This document shows positions 9,195-19,095 of a DNA stretch of 64,000 bases, one piece after another. Position numbers and translations under genes: made by a program. The number at the start of each line of letters is the position of its first letter. Position 1 is the first letter of the stretch. This DNA is from Stappia indica (lineage in GTDB: Bacteria; Pseudomonadota; Alphaproteobacteria; Rhizobiales; Stappiaceae). The stretch spans positions 2,933,501 through 2,997,500 of the forward strand of contig NZ_CP046908.1 in assembly GCF_009789575.1 (NCBI RefSeq), given 5' to 3'. A model generated the notes under the pieces. It made no database searches, was not told where the DNA came from, and saw nothing but the letters and a program-made list of their open reading frames with translations.

Positions 9195-10397
9195 ATGCTC
9201 AAGCCGGACACCCTCAAGCCGGACACCTGGGCGCTCACCATCCTGCTCGCCAGCCTGACGGCGCTCGGCCCGATCTCCACCGACATGTACCTGCCGGCGC
9301 TGCCCTCGATCCTGCGCGAGCTGGAGACCAGCCACGCGTCGGTGCAGCTGACCCTGTCGGTGTTCCTCGTCGGCTTTGCCGTCGGCCAGGTGTTCTACGG
9401 CCCGCTCGCCGACCGCATCGGCCGCAAGCCGGTGCTGATCGCCGGCCTTGCCATCTATGCGGTGGCGAGCCTTGCCTGCACGCTGGCGCCCACCGTCGAG
9501 GTGCTGATCGTGGCGCGCTTCTGCCAGGCCTTCGGCGCCGCCGGGCCGGTGGTGCTGGCGCGTGCGGTGGTGCGCGATCTCTACGAGGGCCCGCGCGCAG
9601 GCCAGGAGCTCGCCCGCATGGGCTCGATCATGGGCCTTGCCCCGGCGATCGCGCCGTTCTTCGGCGGGCTGATCGCGGCGGCCGGCGGCTGGCGCTTCGT
9701 CTTCCTGGTCTCGGTCGCCTTTGCCGCCGCGGTGATCGTCGGCGTCTGGCGCGGGCTGCCCGAGACGATCCGGGCGCGCGAGACGGCGCCGTTCTCGGTC
9801 CGGGCGATCCTGTCGGGCTTCGGCGGCCTGCTGCGCCACCGCGCCTATGCCGCCTATCTGGCGGTGGTGACGCTGACCTATTGCGGCCTCTTCGCCTTCA
9901 TCTCCGGCTCGTCCTTCGTGCTGCAGGATATCTTCGGGCTCAGCCCTTCGCTCTATGGCATCGCCTTCGGGCTCTGCGCCGGCGCCTATGTGGTGGGAAC
10001 GCTGATCGGCCAGCGGCTGGCGCCGAAAAAGGGCGCGGAGGTGACGATCCTCACCGGCTGCGCGGCGCTGGCGCTGGGCGGGACGGTGATGATCGTCGCG
10101 GTCCTCGCCGCGCCTTCGGCGCTCTCCGTCATCGCGCCGATGATGCTCTACATGGTGGGGGTGGGCCTTGCCCTGCCGCAGGCGCAGGCCGCGGCGCTGA
10201 TGCCCTTCCCCGACCGGGCCGGCAGCGCCTCCTCGCTGATGGGCATCTGCCAGATGAGCATTGCCGCGGCGGTCGGCATCGGCGTCGGCGCCACCCATGG
10301 CGGCACCGCCCTGCCGCTGGCGCTGATCATCGCCGCCAACGGCTTCGGCGCGGTGCTGGCGCTGCTGGTCAGCCGCCGCGCCCGCATGGCAGGGTGA
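9195..10397 (+). CDS. Bcr/CflA-family multidrug efflux MFS transporter
   Basis: 400 aa with about 12 hydrophobic segments. Bcr/CflA signature stretches are ALGPISTDMYLPALPSI in the first helix and QVFYGPLADRIGRKPVL in the loop 2-3 motif A. Motif C-like ARFCQAFGAAGPVVLARAVVRD lies around helix 4-5. Family role: proton-driven drug export in the inner membrane. The start MLKPDTLKPDTWALTILL places the first helix directly after a short cytosolic tail. It lies 88 bases after the metallopeptidase gene and converges with the PBP gene. Specific drug unknown. Confidence 0.88.
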   Translation: MLKPDTLKPDTWALTILLASLTALGPISTDMYLPALPSILRELETSHASVQLTLSVFLVGFAVGQVFYGPLADRIGRKPVLIAGLAIYAVASLACTLAPTVEVLIVARFCQAFGAAGPVVLARAVVRDLYEGPRAGQELARMGSIMGLAPAIAPFFGGLIAAAGGWRFVFLVSVAFAAAVIVGVWRGLPETIRARETAPFSVRAILSGFGGLLRHRAYAAYLAVVTLTYCGLFAFISGSSFVLQDIFGLSPSLYGIAFGLCAGAYVVGTLIGQRLAPKKGAEVTILTGCAALALGGTVMIVAVLAAPSALSVIAPMMLYMVGVGLALPQAQAAALMPFPDRAGSASSLMGICQMSIAAAVGIGVGATHGGTALPLALIIAANGFGAVLALLVSRRARMAG

Positions 10398-10403
10398 GGG
10401 GCC

Positions 10404-10425
10404 GGCTGAGCGGCGTCTCTCAGCC
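10404..10425. terminator. Possible terminator hairpin between convergent genes
   Basis: A 7-bp stem GGCTGAG / CTCAGCC with an 8-base loop lies in the 34-base gap between the converging exporter and PBP1A genes. No T-run follows on either strand, so intrinsic termination is uncertain. Confidence 0.3.
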
Positions 10426-10431
10426 CCCCGA

Positions 10432-12744
10432 TCAGCCCCCGAAGATCCGGTTGAGCAGGTCGAGCGGGCCGCCCCCGCCGCCACCCGAATCGCGCATCGG
10501 CGGCAGCCGGCGGGACGGATCGCCCTCGGCGGGAATGTCGCGCATCGGCATGTCGAGCGGCGCTGCGGCAGGTTCTGCGACCTGCACCGGCCGGTCGGAC
10601 ACGCCCGGAAGGCTGGCGACCGGCAGGCCCTGGTGCCCCGCCTGCATCACGTCCTTCCAGACCTTGGCCGGCAGCGAGCCGCCGGTGGCGCGCTTGGTCG
10701 GCGAATTGTCGTCGTTGCCGAGCCAGACGGCGGTGGTCAGCGAGCCGGTATAGCCGATGAACCAGCCGTCGCGGAAATCCTGGCTGGTGCCGGTCTTGCC
10801 GCCGGCCGGGCGGCCCGGCAGATTGGCGATCTTGCCGGTGCCGGTGGTCAGCGTCTGCGCCATCATCATGTTCATGTCGGCCAGCGTCGCATGGTCGATG
10901 ACCCGCCCCGCGCCGTCGCCGGTGCGCGCATAGAGCACCTTGCCCTCGAGCGTGCGGATCTGGCGGATGACATGCGGCACCACCGCATAGCCGCCATTGG
11001 AAAACGGCGTGTAGCCGGCGGCGATCTCCAGCGGCGTCACCTCCGAGGTGCCGAGCGAGATCGACAGGTTCGAGGCGAGCGGCGAGGTGATGCCGAGCTT
11101 GCGGGCGGTGCGGATGATGGCGCGCGGGCCGACTTCTTCCGCCAGCCGCGCGGCCACGGTGTTGAGCGACAGCGACAGCGCCTCGGTCAGGGTCACCGGG
11201 CCGCGATAGGTCTTGGTGTAGTTCTTCGGCGCCCACTTGCCGATCTTGACCGGCTCGTCGACCCGCACGGTTGCGGGCGTCAGCCCGCGCTCCAGCGCGG
11301 CGAGATAGACGAAGGGCTTGAAGGCGGAACCGGGCTGGCGCCGGGCATTGACCGCCCGGTTGAACTGGCTCTGCGCATAGTCACGGCCGCCGACCAGCGC
11401 CTTGACCGCGCCCGATCCGTCCAGCGTGACGATGGCGCCCTGGCCGACGCCGAGCTTGGCGCCCTCCTCCGACAGGGCGCGGCGCAGGGAATCCTCGGCG
11501 ATGATCTGCAGGCCGAGATCGATCGTCGTGTCGACGACGATGTCGTCCTCGATGGCGCCGACATAGCCCGGCAGCAGCTCCATCACCCAGTCGGCGACGT
11601 AGTTCTCGCTGGCCGAGGTGTGGTGGGTGACGACGCGCAGCGGCGCGGCGATGGCGTCGCGCGCCTCCGTGTCGGTGAGATAGCCCTCCTCGGCCATGGC
11701 CGCGAGCACGGTGGTGGCGCGTTCCTGGGCAAGGTCCGGGTTGCGGGTCGGGGCATAGCGCGAGGGCGCCTTGAGCAGGCCGGCCAGCGTTGCCGCCTCC
11801 GACACGCTGATCAAGCGCGCCGACTTGCCGAAATAGCGCCGGGCGGCCGCATCGACGCCATAGGCGCCGGCGCCGAAATAGACCCGGTTGAGATACATCT
11901 CCAGGATCTCGTCCTTGGAGTAGTTGGTCTCCAGCCACAGCGCCAGCACCGCTTCCTGCACCTTGCGTCGCAGGGTGCGGTCCGGCTCCAGGAACAGGTT
12001 CTTGGCCAGCTGCTGGGTCAGCGTCGAGCCGCCCTGCACCAGCCGGCCGGAGGTAATGTTGGTCAGCACCGCACGGCCGAGGCCCAGTGGATCGAGGCCG
12101 AAATGCGAGTAGAAGCGCCGGTCCTCGATGGCGATCACCGCCTGCGGCAGATAGGGCGGCAATTGTTCGAGCCGCACCGCCTCGCCGCCGGTGTCGCCGC
12201 GATTCGCCATCAAGGTGCCGTCGGCGGCGACGATGCGCACATTGGGCGGGCGCTGCGGCACCTTCCATTCGGAGGTCGGCGGCAGGTAGGCGGCGTAATA
12301 GATGAGGACACCGACGCCGGCGATGCCGCCCCAGATGCACAGGACGAAGCCCCAGTAGAGGCCCCGCTTCAGCAGGCGCGAGATCCCGCCGCGCTGGCGC
12401 TTGGCACGGGACTTGCCGCGCCCGCCCTTGCGGCCGCCGCCCTTGCCCCCGCTCCCGTTACCGCCGCCGCCCGAGAGCCGGCCGCCGGACACCCCGCCGA
12501 GACCCGAACCGCTGCCAGACGCATTACCCGAACCGTTGCCGGCGCTCTCCAGCGAGGCGGCCTTGCGGGGCGCGCGCTTGCGGGCCGGAGCGGAGGAGGA
12601 GGGGGACGAGGAGGAGGGCGCATGTCCGCCGGCCGCCGGCCGGTCGGCGCCGGTCAGCCGCATGTCGAGCGTTGCGCCGCTGCGCTCCATCTTCGGCTTG
12701 ACGCGGGCGGGGCGCCGGCTTCCGGGTGTCGATCCGCGAGCCAT
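10432..12744 (-). CDS. Class A penicillin-binding protein 1A-type (transglycosylase/transpeptidase)
   Basis: 770 aa from the ATG at 12744 (MARGSTPG). This start has a GGAGG about 14 bases upstream; an upstream TTG at 12765 has none. Residues about 1-115 are an unusual low-complexity cytoplasmic tail rich in Gly, Ser, Lys and Arg. One membrane helix follows (YWGFVLCIWGGIAGVGVLI, about 125-145). The GT51 domain has catalytic Glu in EDRRFYSHFG, the GGSTLTQQLAKNLFL motif and RKVQEAVLALWLE. The transpeptidase domain has SAFK (nucleophile Ser), SLN and KTGTSQDF. The C-terminus ends in a short Gly-rich tail. It builds periplasmic peptidoglycan. It stands alone, divergent from the DUF1330 gene. Confidence 0.94.
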   Translation of the reverse strand: MARGSTPGSRRPARVKPKMERSGATLDMRLTGADRPAAGGHAPSSSSPSSSAPARKRAPRKAASLESAGNGSGNASGSGSGLGGVSGGRLSGGGGNGSGGKGGGRKGGRGKSRAKRQRGGISRLLKRGLYWGFVLCIWGGIAGVGVLIYYAAYLPPTSEWKVPQRPPNVRIVAADGTLMANRGDTGGEAVRLEQLPPYLPQAVIAIEDRRFYSHFGLDPLGLGRAVLTNITSGRLVQGGSTLTQQLAKNLFLEPDRTLRRKVQEAVLALWLETNYSKDEILEMYLNRVYFGAGAYGVDAAARRYFGKSARLISVSEAATLAGLLKAPSRYAPTRNPDLAQERATTVLAAMAEEGYLTDTEARDAIAAPLRVVTHHTSASENYVADWVMELLPGYVGAIEDDIVVDTTIDLGLQIIAEDSLRRALSEEGAKLGVGQGAIVTLDGSGAVKALVGGRDYAQSQFNRAVNARRQPGSAFKPFVYLAALERGLTPATVRVDEPVKIGKWAPKNYTKTYRGPVTLTEALSLSLNTVAARLAEEVGPRAIIRTARKLGITSPLASNLSISLGTSEVTPLEIAAGYTPFSNGGYAVVPHVIRQIRTLEGKVLYARTGDGAGRVIDHATLADMNMMMAQTLTTGTGKIANLPGRPAGGKTGTSQDFRDGWFIGYTGSLTTAVWLGNDDNSPTKRATGGSLPAKVWKDVMQAGHQGLPVASLPGVSDRPVQVAEPAAAPLDMPMRDIPAEGDPSRRLPPMRDSGGGGGGPLDLLNRIFGG

Positions 12745-13012
12745 CGATTCGGTCTGTCCCTCCAAGGTGTACCAGGGGCGTCGGCTGCTGGTCGATCCGG
12801 TGCGGATCCTCCGGCACAGCGCGCCTGACCGAGCTTCGCCTTGGAGCCTAAATGCGGCGATTTAAGGGGGTGTTAAGTACGGCAGGACGGCAGCGGCTCG
12901 CACCCCGGCACGGCTTTACAGCCCTACCGGCCGCGCGCTACGCCTTGGTCCCACACGCGGGGGGCGACACGCGGCAGCACAGGGCGGCCGCAGCTCCATG
13001 AAAGGTGCAGGC

Positions 13013-13315
13013 ATGGCGAAGGCATATTGGGTGGCACGGGTCGATGTGAGCGATCCGGACGCCTACAAGAAGTATATCGAGGCGAATGCCGAGGCGTTTC
13101 GCGCCTATGGCGCCCGCTTCATCGTCCGCGGCGGCCGCTTCGAGTGCAAGGAAGGCGCCGCGCGCCAGCGCAACGTGGTGATCGAGTTCGACAGCTACGA
13201 GAAGGCTGTCGCCTGCTACGAGAGCGACGCCTATGCCTATGCCAAGTCGCTGCGCGCCTCGCACGCGGTGTCGGATCTGGTGATCGTCGAGGGCTACGAC
13301 GGCCCGCAGCCGTGA
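13013..13315 (+). CDS. DUF1330 family protein
   Basis: 100 aa from the ATG at 13013, which follows an AAAGG ribosome site; an ATG 15 bases earlier is possible. The sequence AYWVARVDVSDPDAYKKY, then RGGRFECKEG and VIEFDSYEKAVACYESDAY, matches the small ferredoxin-like alpha/beta barrel DUF1330 fold. No reaction is established for the family. It overlaps the next gene (GTGA). Confidence 0.88.
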   Translation: MAKAYWVARVDVSDPDAYKKYIEANAEAFRAYGARFIVRGGRFECKEGAARQRNVVIEFDSYEKAVACYESDAYAYAKSLRASHAVSDLVIVEGYDGPQP

Positions 13316-13791
13316 GCGCCTCCGCCGGCGCCTTCGTGGTCCGGGTTGCAGGACCCGAGGATGTCCCGGCCCTGCACGAGCTGTGGATGGCGCAGGCGGA
13401 CCGGCGCGACTGGTCTCCGGCCGCCTCTCCGGGCGGGCTGCTACCCGAGCTCGACGTGCTGGCGGCGGAGAATCGCGTCTGGGGCGCCTTCCGGGGCGGC
13501 CGGCCCGTCGCCATGGCGGCGGCGGGCGAACTGGACGGGGCGATGTGGCTGTCGGTGCTGGGAGTGGCCCGCGACTGCCGCGGCCGCGGCCTGTCGCGCT
13601 CGCTGCTGGCCTCGGTGCTCGGCCATGGCGCCTTCGCCTGCTATCCCGCGCTCATCGCCTTCGCGCGGCCCGAGCGCGGCGGTTTTCTCGACCATGTCGG
13701 CTTCGTGCGGCTCGACGCGGGCCAGATCGATCCCGGCGCGCGGAACATCGCCGCCCGCTACCGGCTGGAGCCGTGGGCGCGGCGGCTTTGA
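13312..13791 (+). CDS. GNAT-family N-acetyltransferase
   Basis: 159 aa starting at a GTG that overlaps the DUF1330 stop, so the two are co-translated. The GNAT core shows WLSVLGVARDCRGRGLSRSLL near residue 85 (acetyl-CoA P-loop Rx2GxG/S type: RGRGLS), preceded by a beta-strand-rich N-terminal half. The C-terminal FLDHVGFVRLD is the usual beta-bulge/strand 6-7 part. Substrate cannot be predicted. It converges on the OlsB-like gene with an 18-base gap. Confidence 0.75.
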   Translation: MSASAGAFVVRVAGPEDVPALHELWMAQADRRDWSPAASPGGLLPELDVLAAENRVWGAFRGGRPVAMAAAGELDGAMWLSVLGVARDCRGRGLSRSLLASVLGHGAFACYPALIAFARPERGGFLDHVGFVRLDAGQIDPGARNIAARYRLEPWARRL

Positions 13792-13809
13792 GCCGCGCCG
13801 TCTCAGTGC

Positions 13810-14745
13810 CTACTGGCTGGCGTAGCGGCCGGCGTCGGCGCCGTAGTGATTGACGTAGCGGCTGTTCAGCGCTTCCACCGGCATGACGATCAGCACGTCG
13901 GTGGTGCCGAACTGGTGGTCGACGACCGCGCCGTCGCCGATATAGGCGCCGAGCCGCAGGTAGCCCTTGATCAGGGGCGGCAGCTCGCGCAGGGCCTGGC
14001 GCTCGTTGACCTCCGCCTTGGGCATGCGGTTCATCTCGACATAGCGTTCGCCGACCGCGCGCACCCGCCAGGCTTCCGGCGCCCGCGCATTGTGGTGCAG
14101 GAAGGCGAGCTGCGAGGCCATGCGGTCCGGATCGGTGCCCTCGATCGAGGCGCAGCCGACCATCACGTCGATCCGGTGCATCAGGACATAGGCCCAGATG
14201 CCGTGCCACAGCAGCTCCACCGTGCGCTTGGTGCGGTAGGGCTTGAGCACGCAGGAGCGGCCGAGTTCCAGGAACTGCAGCCGCGGATGGGTGTCGACCA
14301 GCGACTGGATGTCGAATTCGGCGGCGGTGTAGAAGCCGCCGTGACGCTCGGCGACGTCCTGGCGCAGCAGCCGGTAGGTGCCGACGATGCGCGGCTTGCG
14401 CCGGCCGAGCTTGTTGCGCTCGGTGAGCTCGTGATCGAGCACCAGGAGATGGTCGCAGATGTCGTCATAGGCATCGACGTCGCGCCTGGTCGACTGGGTC
14501 GCCGGGTCGGCGATGGCCGACATCTCCTCGTAGAAGACGTGGTAGCGCAACTCCTGGGCCTTGCGGATCTCCTTGGCGCTGCGGGCAAGGCGCACCTCCA
14601 GCGAGCCGATGCGGCCGAGGCTGGGGACGTTGCGGCCCGACGGGGCGGCCTTCATCCCGGCCAGCCAGCTTGTCGCCATCGCCGGAGCGAACTTGCGCAT
14701 CAGGCCGCGCGGCGACAGCGGCGACAGAACAGCGTTTCTAGACAT
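13810..14745 (-). CDS. OlsB-like N-acyltransferase (hemolysin-like GNAT; ornithine lipid synthesis)
   Basis: 311 aa from the ATG at 14745 (MSRNAVLSPLSPRG), with AGGGAAGG upstream; a GTG at 14787 is less likely. The segment RKAQELRYHVFYEEMSAIAD near residue 70 and FLELGRSCVLKPYR near 160 are typical of the OlsB/hemolysin-like acyltransferases. These use acyl-ACP to N-acylate ornithine, the first step of ornithine lipid formation in phosphate-limited rhizobia. No olsA is adjacent, so the specific role is inferred from family. Soluble or peripheral membrane protein. Confidence 0.78.
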   Translation of the reverse strand: MSRNAVLSPLSPRGLMRKFAPAMATSWLAGMKAAPSGRNVPSLGRIGSLEVRLARSAKEIRKAQELRYHVFYEEMSAIADPATQSTRRDVDAYDDICDHLLVLDHELTERNKLGRRKPRIVGTYRLLRQDVAERHGGFYTAAEFDIQSLVDTHPRLQFLELGRSCVLKPYRTKRTVELLWHGIWAYVLMHRIDVMVGCASIEGTDPDRMASQLAFLHHNARAPEAWRVRAVGERYVEMNRMPKAEVNERQALRELPPLIKGYLRLGAYIGDGAVVDHQFGTTDVLIVMPVEALNSRYVNHYGADAGRYASQ

Positions 14746-14993
14746 GGCCCCGAGCCTTCCCTGCTTGCCTCCCGCGGACGCCGCCACGCAACGGGGCCGG
14801 TTTCGAGCACGCCCGGCCCGGCCATTCTCGTGTCATTCTTGCCGGCCGATCCGGGGCCTGCCGGCATCCTCAACCGGCAAAGAATCCCGGCGGAAGCAGG
14901 CAGGCGAATCGGCCGCGCTTGGCGGACGGCCACGATGCTGGCCGTGCCGTAGACCATACTTTCCCAACACTTGCGTGACAATTGGCGAAGTTC

Positions 14994-17330
14994 TCAGTCC
15001 GCTCCCGCCAGCGGGGTCTCGGCCGGGCGGCGGAAGATGCGCCGGCGAAGCAGGTCCGGATCGAGCGGCTTGGACAGCACCGCATCGGCCCCGGCGGCGA
15101 GCGCCGCTTTTTCCGCATCCGCGGTGACATCGGCGGTCACCACATAGACGGGCGCGCGCGGCCAGCCGCCCGCCGTCTCCATCTCGCGGAAGCGGCGGAT
15201 TGCCGCAATGCCGTCGACGACCGGCATGTGCAGGTCCATCAGCAGCATGTCGCAGGACCCGTCGGCGGCCGCGGCAAGGGCGGCGGCCCCGTCGACCGCC
15301 ACCACCGGCTCGTGGCCGAGCTTGCGCAGCAGGGCCTCGCTGAGCATCCGGTTGATGTCGTTGTCGTCGGCAACGAGGATGCGCAAGGGGCGCGGCGCGC
15401 AGGCGTGGTCGCCGGCTTCCCCCGTCAGGCAGCGCGGCTCGGGCCGGTCCCAGGGCGACAGGCCGGTGTCGCGGCCGAGCAGCGTGGCGCAGAGCTCGGC
15501 CAGCGAGGCGGCGCGCACCGGGCGGATCAGGTAGCCGCCGAAGCCGGCCTCGCGCAGGCGCGGCAGCCGGTCGCGCTCGCTCGGCGCCAGCAGCACGCCG
15601 GCAGGCGCGGCAAGCCCGGCGGCGCGGGCGCTGGCGAGCCAGGCGCCGGCATCGGTCACGGCGAGCGGGTCGAGCAGCACCAGATCGGCGGCGAGCAGCT
15701 TGTCGTCGCCCTCCTCCGTGCCGGGCGCCAGCAGCGAGGTCACGGCCCCTTGCGCGGCCAGCGAGCGGGCGATCAGCGGCATCTCAATGCGGCTGGCCGA
15801 GACCAGCGCGATGCGGGCACCGGCGAGCGCGCGCACTGCCCCGCTTTCCGTTTCCGGCGCGGGCAGGGCAGGTGCTGCGTGAAGCGGCAGCTCGACGCGG
15901 AAGGCGGCGCCCTGGCCCGGTGCGGATTTCGCCACCACGTCGCCGCCCATCAGCCGGGCCAGCCGGCGCGAGATGGCAAGGCCGAGGCCCGCGCCGTCGA
16001 AGCGGCGGGCCGGGCCGTGGTCGACCTGCTCGAACTCCTCGAACAGCCGTTCGGCCTCTTCCGGGGCGAAACCGATGCCGGTGTCGCGCACGGTGATGGC
16101 GAAGCAGCGCGGCGAACCGTCGGCGGTCGCTTCGCCGGTCTCCACAATCGGCTCGATGCAGATCTCGACGCCGCCGGTCTCGGTGAATTTCAGCCCGTTG
16201 CCGGCCAGGTTGAACAGGATCTGGCGCAGCCGCGTCGGGTCGGCGACGAGGCGCGCGGGCATGTCGGGGGAGATGTAGCAGCCGATCTCCAGCCCCTTCG
16301 ACTGGGCCCGCGGCGACAGCAGCTCCACGACGCTTTCGGCGAGCGGGGCAAGGGCGATCTCCTCCGGCGCCAGATCCAGCCGGCCGGCCTCGATGCGCGA
16401 CAGGTCGAGCACCTCGTTGATCAGCAGCAGCAGGATCTCGCCGGAGGCGCGCACCGCCTCCACATAGCTCGCCTGCTCGGCCGTGAGCCTTGTGTCGGCG
16501 AGCAGGCCGGTCATGCCGAGAATGCCGTTGAGCGGGGTGCGGATCTCGTGGCTGACGGTGGCGAGGAACCGGCTCTTGGAGGCGTTGGCGGTCTCCGCCT
16601 GGTTGCGCGCGGCAAGCAGCGCGTCCTCGATGCGGCGGCGGTCGGTGACGTCGCGCAGGATGGTCTGGATCAACGGCTCGCCGCTGGCGCCGTCGCGCAC
16701 CGGCACGTCGCGCCGGGCGAACCAGCGCTCGCCGCCGGAGGTCTCCATCCGGATGTCGCGGCTGGCCTCGTCTTCGGCCTTGCTGCCGTTCGCCTCCGGC
16801 AGGGCCGGGGCCCAGCCTTCCGGGAACAGCCGTTCGGCCGCATCGTTGGCATAGACGATCTCGCCGCCGGCGCGCCAGCGGGTGACCACGTCGCCGAGCG
16901 TGTCGAGCACGTCGCGCAGCCGGCCGTCGCTTTCCTTCAGCCGCCAGGCCTCGTCGCGCAGCTGTTCGTTCTCTGCTTGCAGCAGGTTGCGCTCGGAGGT
17001 CAGCGCGGCAAGGCGGGCGCTTGCCTGCGCCATTTCGCGCAGATGGGCGCCGCGCTGGGCCTGCAGCACGCCGCCGAGACCGATGGCGAGCCCGGCAAGC
17101 GCCAGCGCGCTGCCGGCCGCGGCAAGGCGCAGCGCCTCGGGCACCAGCCAGATGGTGAGCGCGGCGCCGGCCAGAAAACTGGCGGCGGCGACGCCAAGCG
17201 TCAGCAGCGAGGGGCCGGGAACGGCAGGCGTGCGCGGGGAAGCCTCCCCCGCACGGAGGCTGGCGTGCTCCGGCGCCGAGACCGCGCTGTCGCGGTGCTC
17301 CGTTCCGTCATGGCGTTTCGGGGCGGCCAC
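14994..17330 (-). CDS. Hybrid sensor histidine kinase with PAS, pseudo-receiver and receiver domains
   Basis: 778 aa, GTG start at 17330 preceded by GAGGAGAG. Two membrane helices (about residues 42-95) are followed by a short coiled coil (95-135) and a PAS domain (about 138-232). HisKA has phospho-acceptor His-261 in [13 protein letters not shown]. HATPase_c follows (about 370-490) with [14 protein letters not shown] and [13 protein letters not shown] degenerate receiver-like domain (about 510-625) lacks the acidic pair and has Arg-Pro in place of Lys-Pro. The true receiver (about 655-770) has ILVADDND, phospho-Asp in LLMDLHMP and LSKPLDP. No cognate regulator is adjacent, so the output partner is unknown. 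Confidence 0.9.
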   Translation of the reverse strand: MAAPKRHDGTEHRDSAVSAPEHASLRAGEASPRTPAVPGPSLLTLGVAAASFLAGAALTIWLVPEALRLAAAGSALALAGLAIGLGGVLQAQRGAHLREMAQASARLAALTSERNLLQAENEQLRDEAWRLKESDGRLRDVLDTLGDVVTRWRAGGEIVYANDAAERLFPEGWAPALPEANGSKAEDEASRDIRMETSGGERWFARRDVPVRDGASGEPLIQTILRDVTDRRRIEDALLAARNQAETANASKSRFLATVSHEIRTPLNGILGMTGLLADTRLTAEQASYVEAVRASGEILLLLINEVLDLSRIEAGRLDLAPEEIALAPLAESVVELLSPRAQSKGLEIGCYISPDMPARLVADPTRLRQILFNLAGNGLKFTETGGVEICIEPIVETGEATADGSPRCFAITVRDTGIGFAPEEAERLFEEFEQVDHGPARRFDGAGLGLAISRRLARLMGGDVVAKSAPGQGAAFRVELPLHAAPALPAPETESGAVRALAGARIALVSASRIEMPLIARSLAAQGAVTSLLAPGTEEGDDKLLAADLVLLDPLAVTDAGAWLASARAAGLAAPAGVLLAPSERDRLPRLREAGFGGYLIRPVRAASLAELCATLLGRDTGLSPWDRPEPRCLTGEAGDHACAPRPLRILVADDNDINRMLSEALLRKLGHEPVVAVDGAAALAAAADGSCDMLLMDLHMPVVDGIAAIRRFREMETAGGWPRAPVYVVTADVTADAEKAALAAGADAVLSKPLDPDLLRRRIFRRPAETPLAGAD

Positions 17331-17514
17331 CTGCTCTCCTCGTCAATCAGCGGGTTCGCGCAAGGCGCACGAACCCGCCTACTTTCGGCCGGAGAGATTG
17401 AGAAACCGTTGCGGCAAAAGGGTTTGCCGCGCGTCAATTGACGTGCCGTCTGTCGTAAGTTGGCGCGCAGACTACACTGCCGCCTGCAGGCCGGTGCGGG
17501 GCCCTAACGGGCCT

Positions 17515-17832
17515 TCAGCATTTTATTTCGCAACGCAGCCCGTTGCCAACCAACTCACATTTGGTGTGGCATCCGAAGAGTTTCTTGTCTGAGACCGCTT
17601 TTTGGCTGGCCCAACTCTGAATAAGTGTCTGAAGGTTTTCCGCGTCCTCGGTTGTGAGCGCGCTTTTTCGCATCACGCATCGGCCCGGTGCGTCACAGTT
17701 TCCCGTCGGTCGAGAAGATCGGCACTCGCATACTTTGTCAAACGCGCAGTCTGAGTCGCTCATGCAGGCCTGTGCAGAGCTCGGGAGCAGAAGGATGGCT
17801 GAACTTATTGCAGCTACAAGGAGAAGTTTCAT
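17515..17832 (-). CDS. Small secreted cysteine-rich protein, unknown function
   Basis: 105 aa. A clear Sec signal peptide (KLLLVAAISSAILLLPSSAQA) covers residues 2-22. The mature part has 10 Cys in two clusters. The first holds six (ACMSDSDCAFDKVCEC, then NCD and RCV). The second holds four (GCHTKCEL and LRCEIKC). This pattern suggests up to five disulfides in the periplasm or outside. An AGGGAG ribosome site precedes the ATG. Base composition is clearly less GC-rich than the flanking genes, and a perfect TTGACA lies upstream at 17886-17891 (minus strand) without a convincing -10. I do not recognise a family. Conserved Cys spacing in homologues would prove it real. Confidence 0.7.
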   Translation of the reverse strand: MKLLLVAAISSAILLLPSSAQACMSDSDCAFDKVCECRSSRPTGNCDAPGRCVMRKSALTTEDAENLQTLIQSWASQKAVSDKKLFGCHTKCELVGNGLRCEIKC

Positions 17833-17958
17833 CGAAAACTCCCTAGAAAAATGAATTTACAATATTTGCAATCACAGATAGTCGTTGTCAATAAAATATA
17901 AACCGTGACTTGTGCCTTCTGAGAAAAAGGCCGCCGTCATGGCGTATGGTTCGCCCTG

Positions 17959-17984
17959 TCAGCGGCCCTCGCGAGGGCCGCTGA
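17959..17984. repeat. Perfect 26-bp palindrome
   Basis: The 13-base arm TCAGCGGCCCTCG is followed directly by its exact reverse complement. It sits 36 bases beyond the stop of the LLM oxidoreductase gene and 127 bases upstream of the Cys-rich protein gene. No T-run follows on either strand. It could act as a transcription-ending or mRNA-protecting hairpin for the oxidoreductase, or as a protein-binding site. The surrounding 17833-18019 contains no gene and is AT-rich at its left end. Confidence 0.6.
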
Positions 17985-18019
17985 TACTCCCATGGCAGGC
18001 ACAATTATGAGTCCACGAC

Positions 18020-19018
<999 letters not shown>

Positions 19019-19095
19019 GAGGATCTCCGTTGGGTCCTCATTTAGGATGCGGCGGCCCGGCAGCCAAGGGTGAAGGGGGAGGCGGAAGGGCGCGC

